From NCBI RefSeq assembly GCF_002251385.1, contig NZ_NPJJ01000037.1, forward strand, positions 1-39,841: a stretch of DNA of 39,841 bases, read 5' to 3'. Under the pieces are notes generated by a model. It saw nothing but the letters and a program-made list of their open reading frames with translations, had not been told where the DNA came from and ran no database searches. Position numbers and translations under genes: made by a program. The DNA comes from Prevotella sp. P5-108 (GTDB lineage Bacteria; Bacteroidota; Bacteroidia; Bacteroidales; Bacteroidaceae). Of the stretch, positions 1 to 8,302 are shown piece after piece. Position 1 is the first letter of the stretch, and each line of letters begins with the position of its first letter.

Positions 1-531
1 GATATAGAATGGATTAATAATACTTACAATATAATAAGTGTCGGTCGTATAAATGCTGTAAAGCATTTTAGAGAGATACCAGAGATAGCCAAGCGATTAA
101 CAGAAAAAGGTTATTTGTTTCATTGGTATATTATAGGACCGGAATTTGATCATGAAGAAATGCAAAAGATAAAAGATGGTATAGAAAGAAATAATCTTTC
201 AAATATAGTTTTCTATCTTGGACCTAGGACTAATCCGTATCCATATTTTGCTAATGCCGATTTGTACGTTTGTTTATCCGAATCAGAAGCATGTCCTATG
301 GTATTTAATGAGGCTAAGTGTTTAGGTACACCAATTGTCTCTACGGATTTTGGTTCTTCTCATGAGTTTATTTTGTCAAGGAAAGATGGAATTATTGTTC
401 CAAGGGAACGTGTATTTGAGGCTATTGGGAATTATATCCAAAATGGTTGTATTATTCATGAATCATCAAGGGTAGTAGAAGATAATAATGATTTTATTAA
501 AAAACAAATATTTAAATTATTAAATACATAA
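1..531 (+). CDS. GT4-family glycosyltransferase, C-terminal part (5' truncated)
   Basis: The reading frame is open from the first base, so the gene starts before the window. Only the nucleotide-sugar-binding half of a GT-B fold glycosyltransferase is present. It shows a GRINAVKHF block, a WYIIGPE strand, and ESEACPMVFNEA, which matches the E-x7-E motif of GT4 enzymes, followed by GTPIVST. These enzymes move a sugar from a nucleotide donor to a growing lipid-linked glycan on the cytoplasmic side of the inner membrane. The stop codon overlaps the next start by one base, so it is co-transcribed with the following genes. Base composition is strongly AT-rich, like the next four genes. Donor and acceptor sugars cannot be told from the sequence. 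Confidence 0.85.
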   Translation, partial: DIEWINNTYNIISVGRINAVKHFREIPEIAKRLTEKGYLFHWYIIGPEFDHEEMQKIKDGIERNNLSNIVFYLGPRTNPYPYFANADLYVCLSESEACPMVFNEAKCLGTPIVSTDFGSSHEFILSRKDGIIVPRERVFEAIGNYIQNGCIIHESSRVVEDNNDFIKKQIFKLLNT

Positions 532-1724
532 TGGAAGATAATGTTCTTTTTGTTTCAAAACTATATCCTGATGCTTTGTTGTCAGATTTCGTAAAGGACG
601 CAAAGGTAGGACTTGACTTTGCTGCCCATAATTTAAGTATGGCAATATGGACTGGATTCAAACAAAATGGTATAGATGTAGATATTCTTAATACACCACA
701 GTTAGGATCCTGGCCTAAATTCCATAATACACCGTTTATAAAAGAATACGTAAATAAACATCTTGTCAGTGTTTCTTATTTTAATTTAATGTATTTTAAA
801 AGGAAAAGTTTGGAAAATCATGTATACAATTGTATGTATAAATGGTGTAGAAAGCACAATGGCCAGAAAAAAATACTTCTTTACAATTTCAACTATATTG
901 GTGTTGCAAAAAAAATTAAAGGATTATTCCCTGAAGTCAAATTCTGTATGATTGTAACAGATTTGCCAGAGTATATGTCAACGTCAAAAGGTATTTTTTC
1001 TTCAATAGTAAAAAAAACAACACACTATCAAGATCCTGATAAAGCGTCACAATACGATGCTATTGATGGCTTTATTTTGCTTGCAAAAGATATGAAGAAT
1101 AAGATACCTATTGATGGTAAACCTTGGATTCAGATAGAAGGTATTTATAATGATGAAGCAGTTCTTGAAAAGGTGGAAAAAGATATACATAAAGTTATTA
1201 TGTATACAGGTAATTTAGGAAGTCGTTATGGTATACCTGATTTGTTGAAAGCCTTTATGATGATAGATGATCCTGACTATCGTTTATGGATAAGAGGTAA
1301 TGGTGAATGTGAATGTCTTGTTAAAGAATGTGCTAAGCAGGATTCTAGAATAAAGTATTTTGATAAAATGTCTCGTAAAGAACTCACTAATTTGCAACAA
1401 CGAGCTACAATAATGATAAATCCAGTACATTCTTCAGAAGAGTTTTCACATTATTTCTTTCCATCAAAAACACTTGAGTATTTGGCTTCAGGTACTCCAA
1501 CATTGATGAGTCGCCTTTCATGTATGCCACCTGAGTATGAAAATCATTTGTTTTATTTTGAAGATGAAAGCGTACAAGGTATGTCAAATAGAATAAAAGA
1601 AATATGTGAGAAAAGTAAATCAGAGCTAAATGATTTTGGTTTAAAAGCCTCTATGTTTATAAAGGATAAAAAGTCACCTAAGGTGCAAATAAAAAAAATA
1701 ATGGATTTTTATAATACTATCTAA
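531..1724 (+). CDS. Glycosyltransferase (GT-B fold, GT4-like), paralog A
   Basis: A 397-residue predicted cytosolic glycosyltransferase. The C-terminal half has the GT-B signature blocks IMYTGNLGSRYG, YRLWIRGNG and FFPSKTLEYLASGTPT; the last holds the usual donor-binding acidic and glycine-rich region. The start ATG overlaps the upstream stop by one base and the next gene begins one base after its stop, so translation is probably coupled. The downstream gene is a clear paralog, sharing YRLWIRGNG, FFPSKT-EYLASGTPT and CMPPEYENH at matching positions, as well as a DLP-(Q/E)-(F/Y)MST block near residue 144. The two probably add consecutive or similar sugars. The specific linkage is unknown. Confidence 0.82.
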   Translation: MEDNVLFVSKLYPDALLSDFVKDAKVGLDFAAHNLSMAIWTGFKQNGIDVDILNTPQLGSWPKFHNTPFIKEYVNKHLVSVSYFNLMYFKRKSLENHVYNCMYKWCRKHNGQKKILLYNFNYIGVAKKIKGLFPEVKFCMIVTDLPEYMSTSKGIFSSIVKKTTHYQDPDKASQYDAIDGFILLAKDMKNKIPIDGKPWIQIEGIYNDEAVLEKVEKDIHKVIMYTGNLGSRYGIPDLLKAFMMIDDPDYRLWIRGNGECECLVKECAKQDSRIKYFDKMSRKELTNLQQRATIMINPVHSSEEFSHYFFPSKTLEYLASGTPTLMSRLSCMPPEYENHLFYFEDESVQGMSNRIKEICEKSKSELNDFGLKASMFIKDKKSPKVQIKKIMDFYNTI

Positions 1725-1725
1725 G

Positions 1726-2901
1726 ATGAATTTTATATATGTTGGCTCTGCAAGACCAGAGTATATGAATAAAGAACTCCTAAAAATGGGTTCAAATGTT
1801 AATTTTGCCGGGAATACATTACAAGAAGCACTGATTGATGGCTTTTCAAGTAACTTAAAGTCTTTTAAGATAATTACTTCTTGGAGTATAAGCCCATTCC
1901 CGAAGGTAAAGAAGCTATTGTTTAGAAGAAAAGAACTTAATGTTTATGGAGATAATAAATGTGTATATGTTGGTGTGTTAAATCTTCCTATAATAAATCT
2001 TGTTTCTAAATTTCTTCGCACAAGAAGAGAATTGAAGAAATCTTTGAAAAAAAATGATATAAATAAGGTTTTTATATATGAAGTTCATACACCGTTTATT
2101 TTAGCAGCTATTACACTTAGAAAAAAGATTGAACATATTAATGTTATTGTTCCAGATCTTCCCCAATTTATGTCAACAGGTGGTAGTCGAATTCATCGTT
2201 TTTTGAAATATATTGATCAAAAGATTATAAATTACTCATTAAAAAAAGTTGATAGTTATACTTTGTTGAGTGAACCAATGATGGAACGATTGCCCAAAAA
2301 GAAAAAATGGGTATTAATGGAGGGTATCTTTAAGCCAACTAATGTTGGTGAGTTTATTAAAGAGCCTTATAAAACAATTATGTATACAGGTGGAGTACAG
2401 AGAAGACGAGGTGCGGATTTGTTGGTAAAAGCTTTTAAAATGATAAAAAATTCTAACTATAGACTTTGGATAAGGGGTAATGGTGATATGGAAGATGAAA
2501 TTCGCGAACTGTCCAAAATAGATTCACGGATTGTTTATTATGAACCAATGGATAGGTTGGAACTTTTAAAGTTAGAGTCAAAAGCAACAGTAATGGTAAA
2601 TCCGACACCACCAAGTTTAGAATTTACACGATTTTTCTTTCCTTCAAAAACAATGGAATACTTGGCATCAGGAACACCAACCATAATGTTTAGATTGGGA
2701 TGTATGCCACCAGAGTATGAAAATCATGTTTTCTATGTTGAAAGTGAAAGTATAGAAGCGTTAAAAGATAAATTGATTGAAGTTTGCGAAAAGAGTAATG
2801 AAGAACTTAGCACCTTTGGTGAAAAAGCAAAAAACTTTATATTGAATGAAAAATCTCCTGCAATCCAATGTCGTAAAATATTGAGATTGATGGGGTGCTA
2901 A
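1726..2901 (+). CDS. Glycosyltransferase (GT-B fold, GT4-like), paralog B
   Basis: A 391-residue glycosyltransferase closely related to the preceding gene. Visible blocks are DLPQFMSTGG in the N-terminal half, then IMYTGGVQRRRGADLLVKAF, YRLWIRGNGD, FFPSKTMEYLASGTPTIM and CMPPEYENHVFY. The C-terminal halves of the two paralogs are far more alike than the N-terminal halves. That pattern suits a shared donor-binding half and diverged acceptor-binding halves. The ATG lies one base after the previous stop. It is expected to act in the cytoplasm on a lipid-linked polysaccharide repeat unit. Specificity cannot be read from the sequence. Confidence 0.82.
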   Translation: MNFIYVGSARPEYMNKELLKMGSNVNFAGNTLQEALIDGFSSNLKSFKIITSWSISPFPKVKKLLFRRKELNVYGDNKCVYVGVLNLPIINLVSKFLRTRRELKKSLKKNDINKVFIYEVHTPFILAAITLRKKIEHINVIVPDLPQFMSTGGSRIHRFLKYIDQKIINYSLKKVDSYTLLSEPMMERLPKKKKWVLMEGIFKPTNVGEFIKEPYKTIMYTGGVQRRRGADLLVKAFKMIKNSNYRLWIRGNGDMEDEIRELSKIDSRIVYYEPMDRLELLKLESKATVMVNPTPPSLEFTRFFFPSKTMEYLASGTPTIMFRLGCMPPEYENHVFYVESESIEALKDKLIEVCEKSNEELSTFGEKAKNFILNEKSPAIQCRKILRLMGC

Positions 2902-2912
2902 AATATAATGTG

Positions 2913-4109
2913 ATGAATAAAATTATTAATAATAAAGTCATAATTTGGGGACCTGATGATTTCAATACTTTAGGACTCCTTAGACAGTTAGGATCTGCTG
3001 GTATTGACATTTTTTTCCTTATAAAAGGAAAAGAAGGGTATGCTTCTAAGAGCATATATTGTACTAAGCATAAGACAACAAGTACATTTGGCGAAGGTCT
3101 CTCTTTTCTTTTGTCAACATATTCTGATGAAACTGCAAAACCGATAATCATTACTTCTGGGGATGGTATTGCTGTTTTTATAGACCAACATAAAAGTGAA
3201 CTTGAAAAAATATTTATAATTCCAGGAACGACAATTCAAGGTTTAGAAGAAAAATATACAGATAAGAACACAATGACTGATTTGGCTATTGAGGTTGGTA
3301 TTTTATGTCCTAAATCTCAATACGTTCAGTGGAATTCAGATATAAGTAGTATTCAGTATCCGTGCTTAATTAAGCCTAGTCATCAGAAACCGGGATATTT
3401 CAATGAATTTAAGTTTAAAGTATGTAATGATGAAGATTCGTTAAAAAGAACACTTAAATTTGTTCGCCATGATTCTGAATTTATTGTTCAAGATTTCATC
3501 AAGAAAGAAAAAGATATTTTAGTATATGGGGCGAGAATGTGGGATGGTAAAACTATCTTAGCAGGTGCTATGATAAAAGATAGGTTTGCTGATTGTGGTA
3601 GTTCTTCTCATGGATTAATGACTTATAAAATACCTTCATGTATCGCCCAACATAAAATAATAGAATTTTTAGATAAAATCGATTATCATGGTCTTTTCAG
3701 TTTTGAATATGGTATGATAAAAGATAAGGCATACTTTTTTGAAGTTAACCTTAGAAATGATGGGACTTCTCATTATTTTTGGCAATCAGGTGCAAATCTT
3801 CCACTTGCGTATGTTTATAATTGTGCAGGTCTTGATTACTCATGTGTCAAAACAATAGTTACTGAGGAAAAATGGTTCATTGATGAAGTTTTTGATATTG
3901 AGAATATCATACATAGAAGACTATCGTATTCTCAATGGAAGAAAGATAAAAGTGAAGCTATGGTATATAAATACTATGATAAGAATGACATTGAACCTTG
4001 GAAATTCGTAAGGAGTACTATGTGGCAGCATCTTTTTAGGGATATTCTTCTTAAGAAATTTAGAGTTTACATTGTTTATATTCTCGATAAGTTTGGCTTG
4101 AAAAAATGA
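2913..4109 (+). CDS. ATP-grasp domain carboxylate-amine ligase-like protein
   Basis: A 398-residue protein with the layout of polysaccharide-locus ATP-grasp ligases. An N-terminal pre-ATP-grasp region (VIIWGPDDFNTLGLLRQL) is followed by an ATP-binding stretch with CLIKPSHQKPG, then EFIVQDFIKKEKD and a metal-binding FEVNLRNDG block carrying the E-x-N motif. Such enzymes activate a carboxylate as acyl-phosphate and join it to an amine or similar nucleophile. I chose the ATG at 2913, 11 bases after the upstream stop; an in-frame GTG at 2895 would overlap the upstream gene and is less likely. The next gene, a deacetylase, overlaps by four bases (ATGA). One possibility is that it acylates an amine freed by that deacetylase, but this is inference. 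The substrate is unknown. Confidence 0.75.
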   Translation: MNKIINNKVIIWGPDDFNTLGLLRQLGSAGIDIFFLIKGKEGYASKSIYCTKHKTTSTFGEGLSFLLSTYSDETAKPIIITSGDGIAVFIDQHKSELEKIFIIPGTTIQGLEEKYTDKNTMTDLAIEVGILCPKSQYVQWNSDISSIQYPCLIKPSHQKPGYFNEFKFKVCNDEDSLKRTLKFVRHDSEFIVQDFIKKEKDILVYGARMWDGKTILAGAMIKDRFADCGSSSHGLMTYKIPSCIAQHKIIEFLDKIDYHGLFSFEYGMIKDKAYFFEVNLRNDGTSHYFWQSGANLPLAYVYNCAGLDYSCVKTIVTEEKWFIDEVFDIENIIHRRLSYSQWKKDKSEAMVYKYYDKNDIEPWKFVRSTMWQHLFRDILLKKFRVYIVYILDKFGLKK

Positions 4110-4870
4110 AGCAGATAGTTTTAATGTATCATGATGTATTCATTCGTGACATAAATGAATCAGGATTTCAAACTGTAGGAGCAATACCGTATAAAGTATG
4201 TGCTAATAATTTTGAAAGTCATGTAAAGACAATATATAAGTATTGTAAAGATAGAGGTTGTGATACTTCTTCTATAGTTTTTACTTTTGATGATGGGGGA
4301 GTTTCATTTGCTACGGTAATTTCTAATATTTTGGAGAAATATGGCTTTAAAGGAATCTTCTTTATATCAACAAAGTATATAGGTACAACAGGTTTTCTTA
4401 CAGAATGTCAAATAAAAGAATTATCTATTAGGGGACATGTTATTGGAGCTCATAGCCATACGCATCCTGCTTTTTGTGATGCCGCTAAGATGAGTTTTGA
4501 AGAATTACGATATGAATGGCAGACATCTATAGACATTTTAAATAATATTTTAGGGTATCAGATAAATAGTGTTTCTTTGCCTAATGGATATAGTTCTGAG
4601 TTCATACTCGATAGTTTGGAAGAGTTAGGAATTAGTAATGTTTATACATCTACTCCTACAACACATATAATGAAAAGAAGATCATTATCTATTATAGGAA
4701 GATATGATGTAAAAAGTAAAACTACTCTTGGTCAAGTAATGAGTATTGTAAATAGCCCTTTTGTTAGAATGGGATATCAAATTAAAAATGAAATTTTATC
4801 TATGGCAAAAAAAATATTAGGTAATTCTTACTCTATAATAAAGCGTAATCTTCTATATAAAAGTAATTGA
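4106..4870 (+). CDS. Polysaccharide deacetylase family protein (CE4, NodB-like)
   Basis: A 254-residue protein with the two defining CE4 motifs. TFDDG at residues 60-64 holds the catalytic-base and metal Asp pair (D62, D63). HSHTH at 116-120 holds the metal-binding histidines. The family removes N-acetyl (or O-acetyl) groups from sugars using a divalent metal. No signal peptide is evident: the N-terminus MKQIVLMYHD runs straight into the first beta strand. It therefore probably works in the cytoplasm on a precursor rather than on finished polymer. The start ATG overlaps the ATP-grasp stop by four bases, so the two proteins are likely made together. Confidence 0.85.
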   Translation: MKQIVLMYHDVFIRDINESGFQTVGAIPYKVCANNFESHVKTIYKYCKDRGCDTSSIVFTFDDGGVSFATVISNILEKYGFKGIFFISTKYIGTTGFLTECQIKELSIRGHVIGAHSHTHPAFCDAAKMSFEELRYEWQTSIDILNNILGYQINSVSLPNGYSSEFILDSLEELGISNVYTSTPTTHIMKRRSLSIIGRYDVKSKTTLGQVMSIVNSPFVRMGYQIKNEILSMAKKILGNSYSIIKRNLLYKSN

Positions 4871-4872
4871 AA

Positions 4873-5691
4873 ATGAAAAAATATAGTGTCTGTATGTCGG
4901 TTTATAAAAACGACAACCCAACAGACTTTAAAGAAGCGGTACTAAGTATATGCAATCAGACGTGCCCTCCTGACGAGATTATTCTTGTGATTGATGGTCC
5001 TGTTTCTGATATAATGCTTAAAACAATAGAAATTTTGTCAGAAAAAACGGGTATAATGAAGGTTATTCCTCTTCCAAAGAACATGGGACATGCCATAGCT
5101 CGTCAGACAGGACTTGAAGCCGCAAGGAATGAACTTTGTGCAGTGATGGATGCAGATGACCTATCTGTGCCTAATCGTTTTGAGAAACAGTTGAAGGCTT
5201 TTGAGAAGCATCCAGAAGTTAGCGTGGTGGGTGGATTGATAAATGAGTTTATTCATACCACTGATAATGTTGTAGGAACACGAATTGTTCCAGAAAATGA
5301 TTCTGACATTAAGGAATATTTGAAATCGCGCTGTCCTATGAATCTTGTTACCGTAATGCTTAAGAAGAGTGATGTTCTGAAAGTCGGCGGGTATCAGGAT
5401 TGGTATTGCGAAGAAGATTATTATTTGTGGATTCGCTTGGCTTTGGGTGGCTACAAATTCTATAACATTCAAGAGAATTTAGTGAATGTGCGTGTAGGTG
5501 AAGAAATGTATCAGCGCAGAGGTGGAAAGAAGTATTTCGCCAGTGAAGCTCGTCTGCAGAAGTATATGCTTGACCACAATCTGATTTCATTGCCCAAGTA
5601 TGCCTATAATGTACTTATACGTTGGGTAGTACAGGTGGCAATGCCTAATTGGTTGAGAGGTTGGGTGTTCAGAACATTCGCAAGAAATTAA
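4873..5691 (+). CDS. GT2-family glycosyltransferase (GT-A fold)
   Basis: A 272-residue family 2 glycosyltransferase. The N-terminus KKYSVCMSVYKND is the typical first strand of a GT-A domain, and MDADD at residues 92-96 is the DXD metal/nucleotide-sugar motif. A later CEEDYYLWIRLALGG block matches the ED-xx-LW acceptor-side motif of the family. I use the ATG at 4873; an in-frame TTG at 4867 overlaps the previous stop and looks less likely. It is expected to add one sugar to the lipid-linked repeat unit at the inner face of the membrane. Base composition is noticeably less AT-rich than in the five preceding genes, which may mark a junction between modules of different origin. Confidence 0.85.
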   Translation: MKKYSVCMSVYKNDNPTDFKEAVLSICNQTCPPDEIILVIDGPVSDIMLKTIEILSEKTGIMKVIPLPKNMGHAIARQTGLEAARNELCAVMDADDLSVPNRFEKQLKAFEKHPEVSVVGGLINEFIHTTDNVVGTRIVPENDSDIKEYLKSRCPMNLVTVMLKKSDVLKVGGYQDWYCEEDYYLWIRLALGGYKFYNIQENLVNVRVGEEMYQRRGGKKYFASEARLQKYMLDHNLISLPKYAYNVLIRWVVQVAMPNWLRGWVFRTFARN

Positions 5692-5704
5692 ATGCATTAT
5701 TATT

Positions 5705-6130
5705 ATGGATAAGAAATATAAAATAGGTTATACGACAGGTGTGTATGACATGTTTCATATTGGACATCTGAATATTATCCGTCGTGCCAAAGAACAGTGT
5801 GAATATCTTATTGTAGGCGTGAGCACAGACGAGTGTGTACAATCATATAAGAACAAAACTCCAATTATTCCTTACGAGGAACGCGCTGCTATTGTACAGG
5901 CTATAAGGTATGTGGATGAAGTTGTACCACAAACATCAATGGACAAATTGGAATTCTTGAAAAAACGTCATTTTGATGTTATGTTTCATGGTGATGAATG
6001 GAAAGGTACAGAACTATATAATAAATACGAGGAGGAATTTGCTAAATATGGAGCTAAAATAGAATATTTGACACATACCGACGGCATAAGTTCTACGATA
6101 CTTAGAGAAAAACTCCATGGTAAAAAGTAA
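5705..6130 (+). CDS. TagD-like cytidylyltransferase (glycerol-3-phosphate cytidylyltransferase family)
   Basis: A 141-residue single-domain nucleotidyltransferase. It has the HIGH motif (residues 18-21) within GVYDMFHIGH, PYEER (56-60), GDEWKG (96-101) and the C-terminal GISSTILR (127-134). The last matches the ISTT-type signature of CTP:glycerol-3-phosphate cytidylyltransferases such as TagD. These enzymes make a CDP-linked alcohol (CDP-glycerol in TagD) from CTP and the phosphorylated alcohol. Two genes downstream is a LicD-family transferase, the kind of enzyme that could use such a CDP-activated donor. The exact alcohol (glycerol, ribitol, ethanolamine-like) is not certain from sequence. 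The 3' end overlaps the next gene by 14 bases. Confidence 0.8.
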   Translation: MDKKYKIGYTTGVYDMFHIGHLNIIRRAKEQCEYLIVGVSTDECVQSYKNKTPIIPYEERAAIVQAIRYVDEVVPQTSMDKLEFLKKRHFDVMFHGDEWKGTELYNKYEEEFAKYGAKIEYLTHTDGISSTILREKLHGKK

Positions 6131-7331
6131 AAGCATAACATCATTACCAAAATCCTCTTGTACAGGATGTAAAATGTGTGGAGACGTGTGTCCTAAACAT
6201 TGTATATCTTTTATAGAGGATATTGAAGGCTTTTTCTATCCAACAGTGGATGAAAATAAATGTGTGGATTGTGGTTTATGTGCTAAAAAATGTCCCGCTC
6301 TTAACGTTTGTGTCAATGAAAAGCCAGATTATGCATACTCTGCATTTGCTTCAGATAAAAGCAAAAGGGATACTGGGTCATCAGGAGGAGTTTTTTCGCT
6401 ACTTGCTTCTTGTGTTATCAATGATGGAGGTGTAGTGTATGGTGCTGCTTTTAATGAAAGATTGAAACTTGAGCATAGGAGGATTGTAGAAATTGAAGAC
6501 TTGCGTCCTTTATGTAAGTCAAAATATCTTCAAAGTGATTGTTCTGGAATCTACAGCAATGTGAAGAAGGATTTGTTGGCTGGTTCTCTGGTGTTGTTTG
6601 TTGGAACACCGTGTCAGTGTCAAGCATTGCAAAATTATGTTGGAGACAATCTTAGGGAAAAACTACTCATGGTGGATTTTGTATGTCATGGTGTTCCTAA
6701 CCAAAGATTGTTTGACGATAATATAAGATGGAATAACAGAACATTTGGTAATGTACGAAGTGTTGAATTTCGCTATAAAGGTAGCAAAGTTCAACATCCG
6801 CACACTCTCAAGTTAGAGTATGAAAAAAATGGTAAAGAGAAAACTATTTTAAGAATGCATTATCAAGATCCTTATTATTTCGGATTTCAAAAACATATAA
6901 CCTTGCGACCTTCGTGTTACCAATGCCAATGGGCAAAACCTGATAGATGTTCGGACATTACGTTGGCTGACTTCTGGGGTATAGAGAAGGCAAATGTTGG
7001 ATTGGATAGTAAAAGAGGAGTATCTTGTCTGCTTTTGAACACTACTAAAGGTAAGGGATATTTTGAAATAATAAAACATAAGCTGGATGGTGTAAACGCT
7101 CTGCCAATAGATTTTGCAGTCAATAATAATGGTTGTTTGGAAAGTGCCACCTTAAAGCCTAAAAATAGAGATGCATTTTTTGCTGAATGGATAAATGAAG
7201 GCTATGATGCGGTGGTTGCTAAGTATTTGACTTCAAAACGCAAATGGGTTTTTGATATATATTATAATATACCAACACCTATTCGTAAGATTATAAGAAA
7301 ACTAATGGAAAATCGAATGAAGTATGAATGA
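6117..7331 (+). CDS. Coenzyme F420 hydrogenase/dehydrogenase beta-subunit family, 2x[4Fe-4S] protein
   Basis: A 404-residue protein with an N-terminal double ferredoxin domain. Four cysteines fall at 15, 18, 21 and 25 and four more at 49, 52, 55 and 59, each set in CxxCxxC-x3-CP spacing. The rest resembles the FrhB/FdhB C-terminal domain (DTGSSGGVFSLLA, VDFVCHGVPN, SCYQCQWAKPDR, ITLADFWG). Bacteroidales do not make F420; family members in polysaccharide loci are thought to be redox or sugar-modifying proteins of unproven role, often beside a pyruvyl transferase. No pyruvyl transferase is visible here, though one could lie upstream of the window. It overlaps the cytidylyltransferase by 14 bases and the LicD gene by 8. 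Confidence 0.82.
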   Translation: MVKSKSITSLPKSSCTGCKMCGDVCPKHCISFIEDIEGFFYPTVDENKCVDCGLCAKKCPALNVCVNEKPDYAYSAFASDKSKRDTGSSGGVFSLLASCVINDGGVVYGAAFNERLKLEHRRIVEIEDLRPLCKSKYLQSDCSGIYSNVKKDLLAGSLVLFVGTPCQCQALQNYVGDNLREKLLMVDFVCHGVPNQRLFDDNIRWNNRTFGNVRSVEFRYKGSKVQHPHTLKLEYEKNGKEKTILRMHYQDPYYFGFQKHITLRPSCYQCQWAKPDRCSDITLADFWGIEKANVGLDSKRGVSCLLLNTTKGKGYFEIIKHKLDGVNALPIDFAVNNNGCLESATLKPKNRDAFFAEWINEGYDAVVAKYLTSKRKWVFDIYYNIPTPIRKIIRKLMENRMKYE

Positions 7332-8190
7332 TTTGATGCGAAAGGAAACCCCTAACGAATGGGGATTGAAAGAACTGCAAAATGTTATTCTTAACATTGC
7401 ATATGATATAGATAAGTTTTGTCAGAAACATAATATAACTTATCGCCTTATGGGTGGATCTGCTCTTGGCGCTAAGCGTCATGGTGGTTTTATCCCATGG
7501 GATGATGATCTTGATGTGTTTATGACTCCTGATGAATATGAACAATTTCGTGATGCCTTTAATAAGGACGGTGATAAAGAAAAATACTATCTTCAAGAGT
7601 TGGGTGCGTCAGAAGGCAAGGTTATTACGGCTAAAGTACGTTTGAACAATTCCTATTTTGAAGAGGATATAATAAAAGATTGGCACGTGCATCAAGGTGT
7701 ATATGTGGATATTTTTATCTTGCATACATGTCCTAACAATAAGATTCTGCGCTACTGGCAGTACATTTGGGCAAAATATGTAATTGTAAAGGGTCTTGCA
7801 AATAAGGAGTATAAACGTAGAGGTGGTGTAGTATATTATATGCTGAAGTGTATGAAACTGTTGCCTAAGCGATTTCTTTTGAATTTCGCTCTTAATCAAG
7901 TATATGCTTTCCGTAACCAGAAAACAGATTACTATTGTAACTATCTCGGTAAAGCTTTATTGAAGAATGGAACCTATAAGCATGAACATTTTGCAACAGT
8001 GAAGCGTGTCCCGTTTGAGACTATTGAACTAAATGTGGCAGGTGGGTTGGAAGATTTCCTTACAGACCGATTTGGAGATTATATGAAAGCTCCTTCCCCA
8101 GAGCGTATTCGTTATGAGCAACATGCCAGCAAGTGGGCTCTTGGAGATTATAAGTATGATGATTTGTCAGATGAGAAATACTTTTTTTAG
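7324..8190 (+). CDS. LicD family phosphotransferase
   Basis: A 288-residue LicD-family protein. The diagnostic block covers residues 44-64: GGSALGAKRHGG followed by FIPWDDDLD. The acidic cluster D60-D62 and D64 is the metal-binding site of this nucleotidyltransferase-fold family. LicD proteins transfer a phosphorylated alcohol such as phosphocholine from a CDP donor to a sugar; other members (FKRP/FKTN relatives) transfer ribitol- or glycerol-phosphate. The ATG overlaps the previous gene by eight bases. With the TagD-like cytidylyltransferase two genes upstream it probably forms a make-and-transfer pair that decorates the polysaccharide with a phospho-substituent. No licA/licB/licC choline genes are visible, so phosphocholine itself is not favoured. 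Confidence 0.88.
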   Translation: MNDLMRKETPNEWGLKELQNVILNIAYDIDKFCQKHNITYRLMGGSALGAKRHGGFIPWDDDLDVFMTPDEYEQFRDAFNKDGDKEKYYLQELGASEGKVITAKVRLNNSYFEEDIIKDWHVHQGVYVDIFILHTCPNNKILRYWQYIWAKYVIVKGLANKEYKRRGGVVYYMLKCMKLLPKRFLLNFALNQVYAFRNQKTDYYCNYLGKALLKNGTYKHEHFATVKRVPFETIELNVAGGLEDFLTDRFGDYMKAPSPERIRYEQHASKWALGDYKYDDLSDEKYFF

Positions 8191-8302
8191 TTGCGATAAT
8201 ATACATACGACTCATTATATAATTGACTTGTAGAATATTGGAAATATTATATGGATTGTAATGTTCTTACTGTAATTGTAATTAGCGCAACTATTGTAGA
8301 TA

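Noticed and set aside
7324..8190. A full choline (lic) operon around the LicD gene
   Set aside because: No LicA, LicB or LicC-type genes are present in the window; the neighbouring cytidylyltransferase is TagD-like instead.
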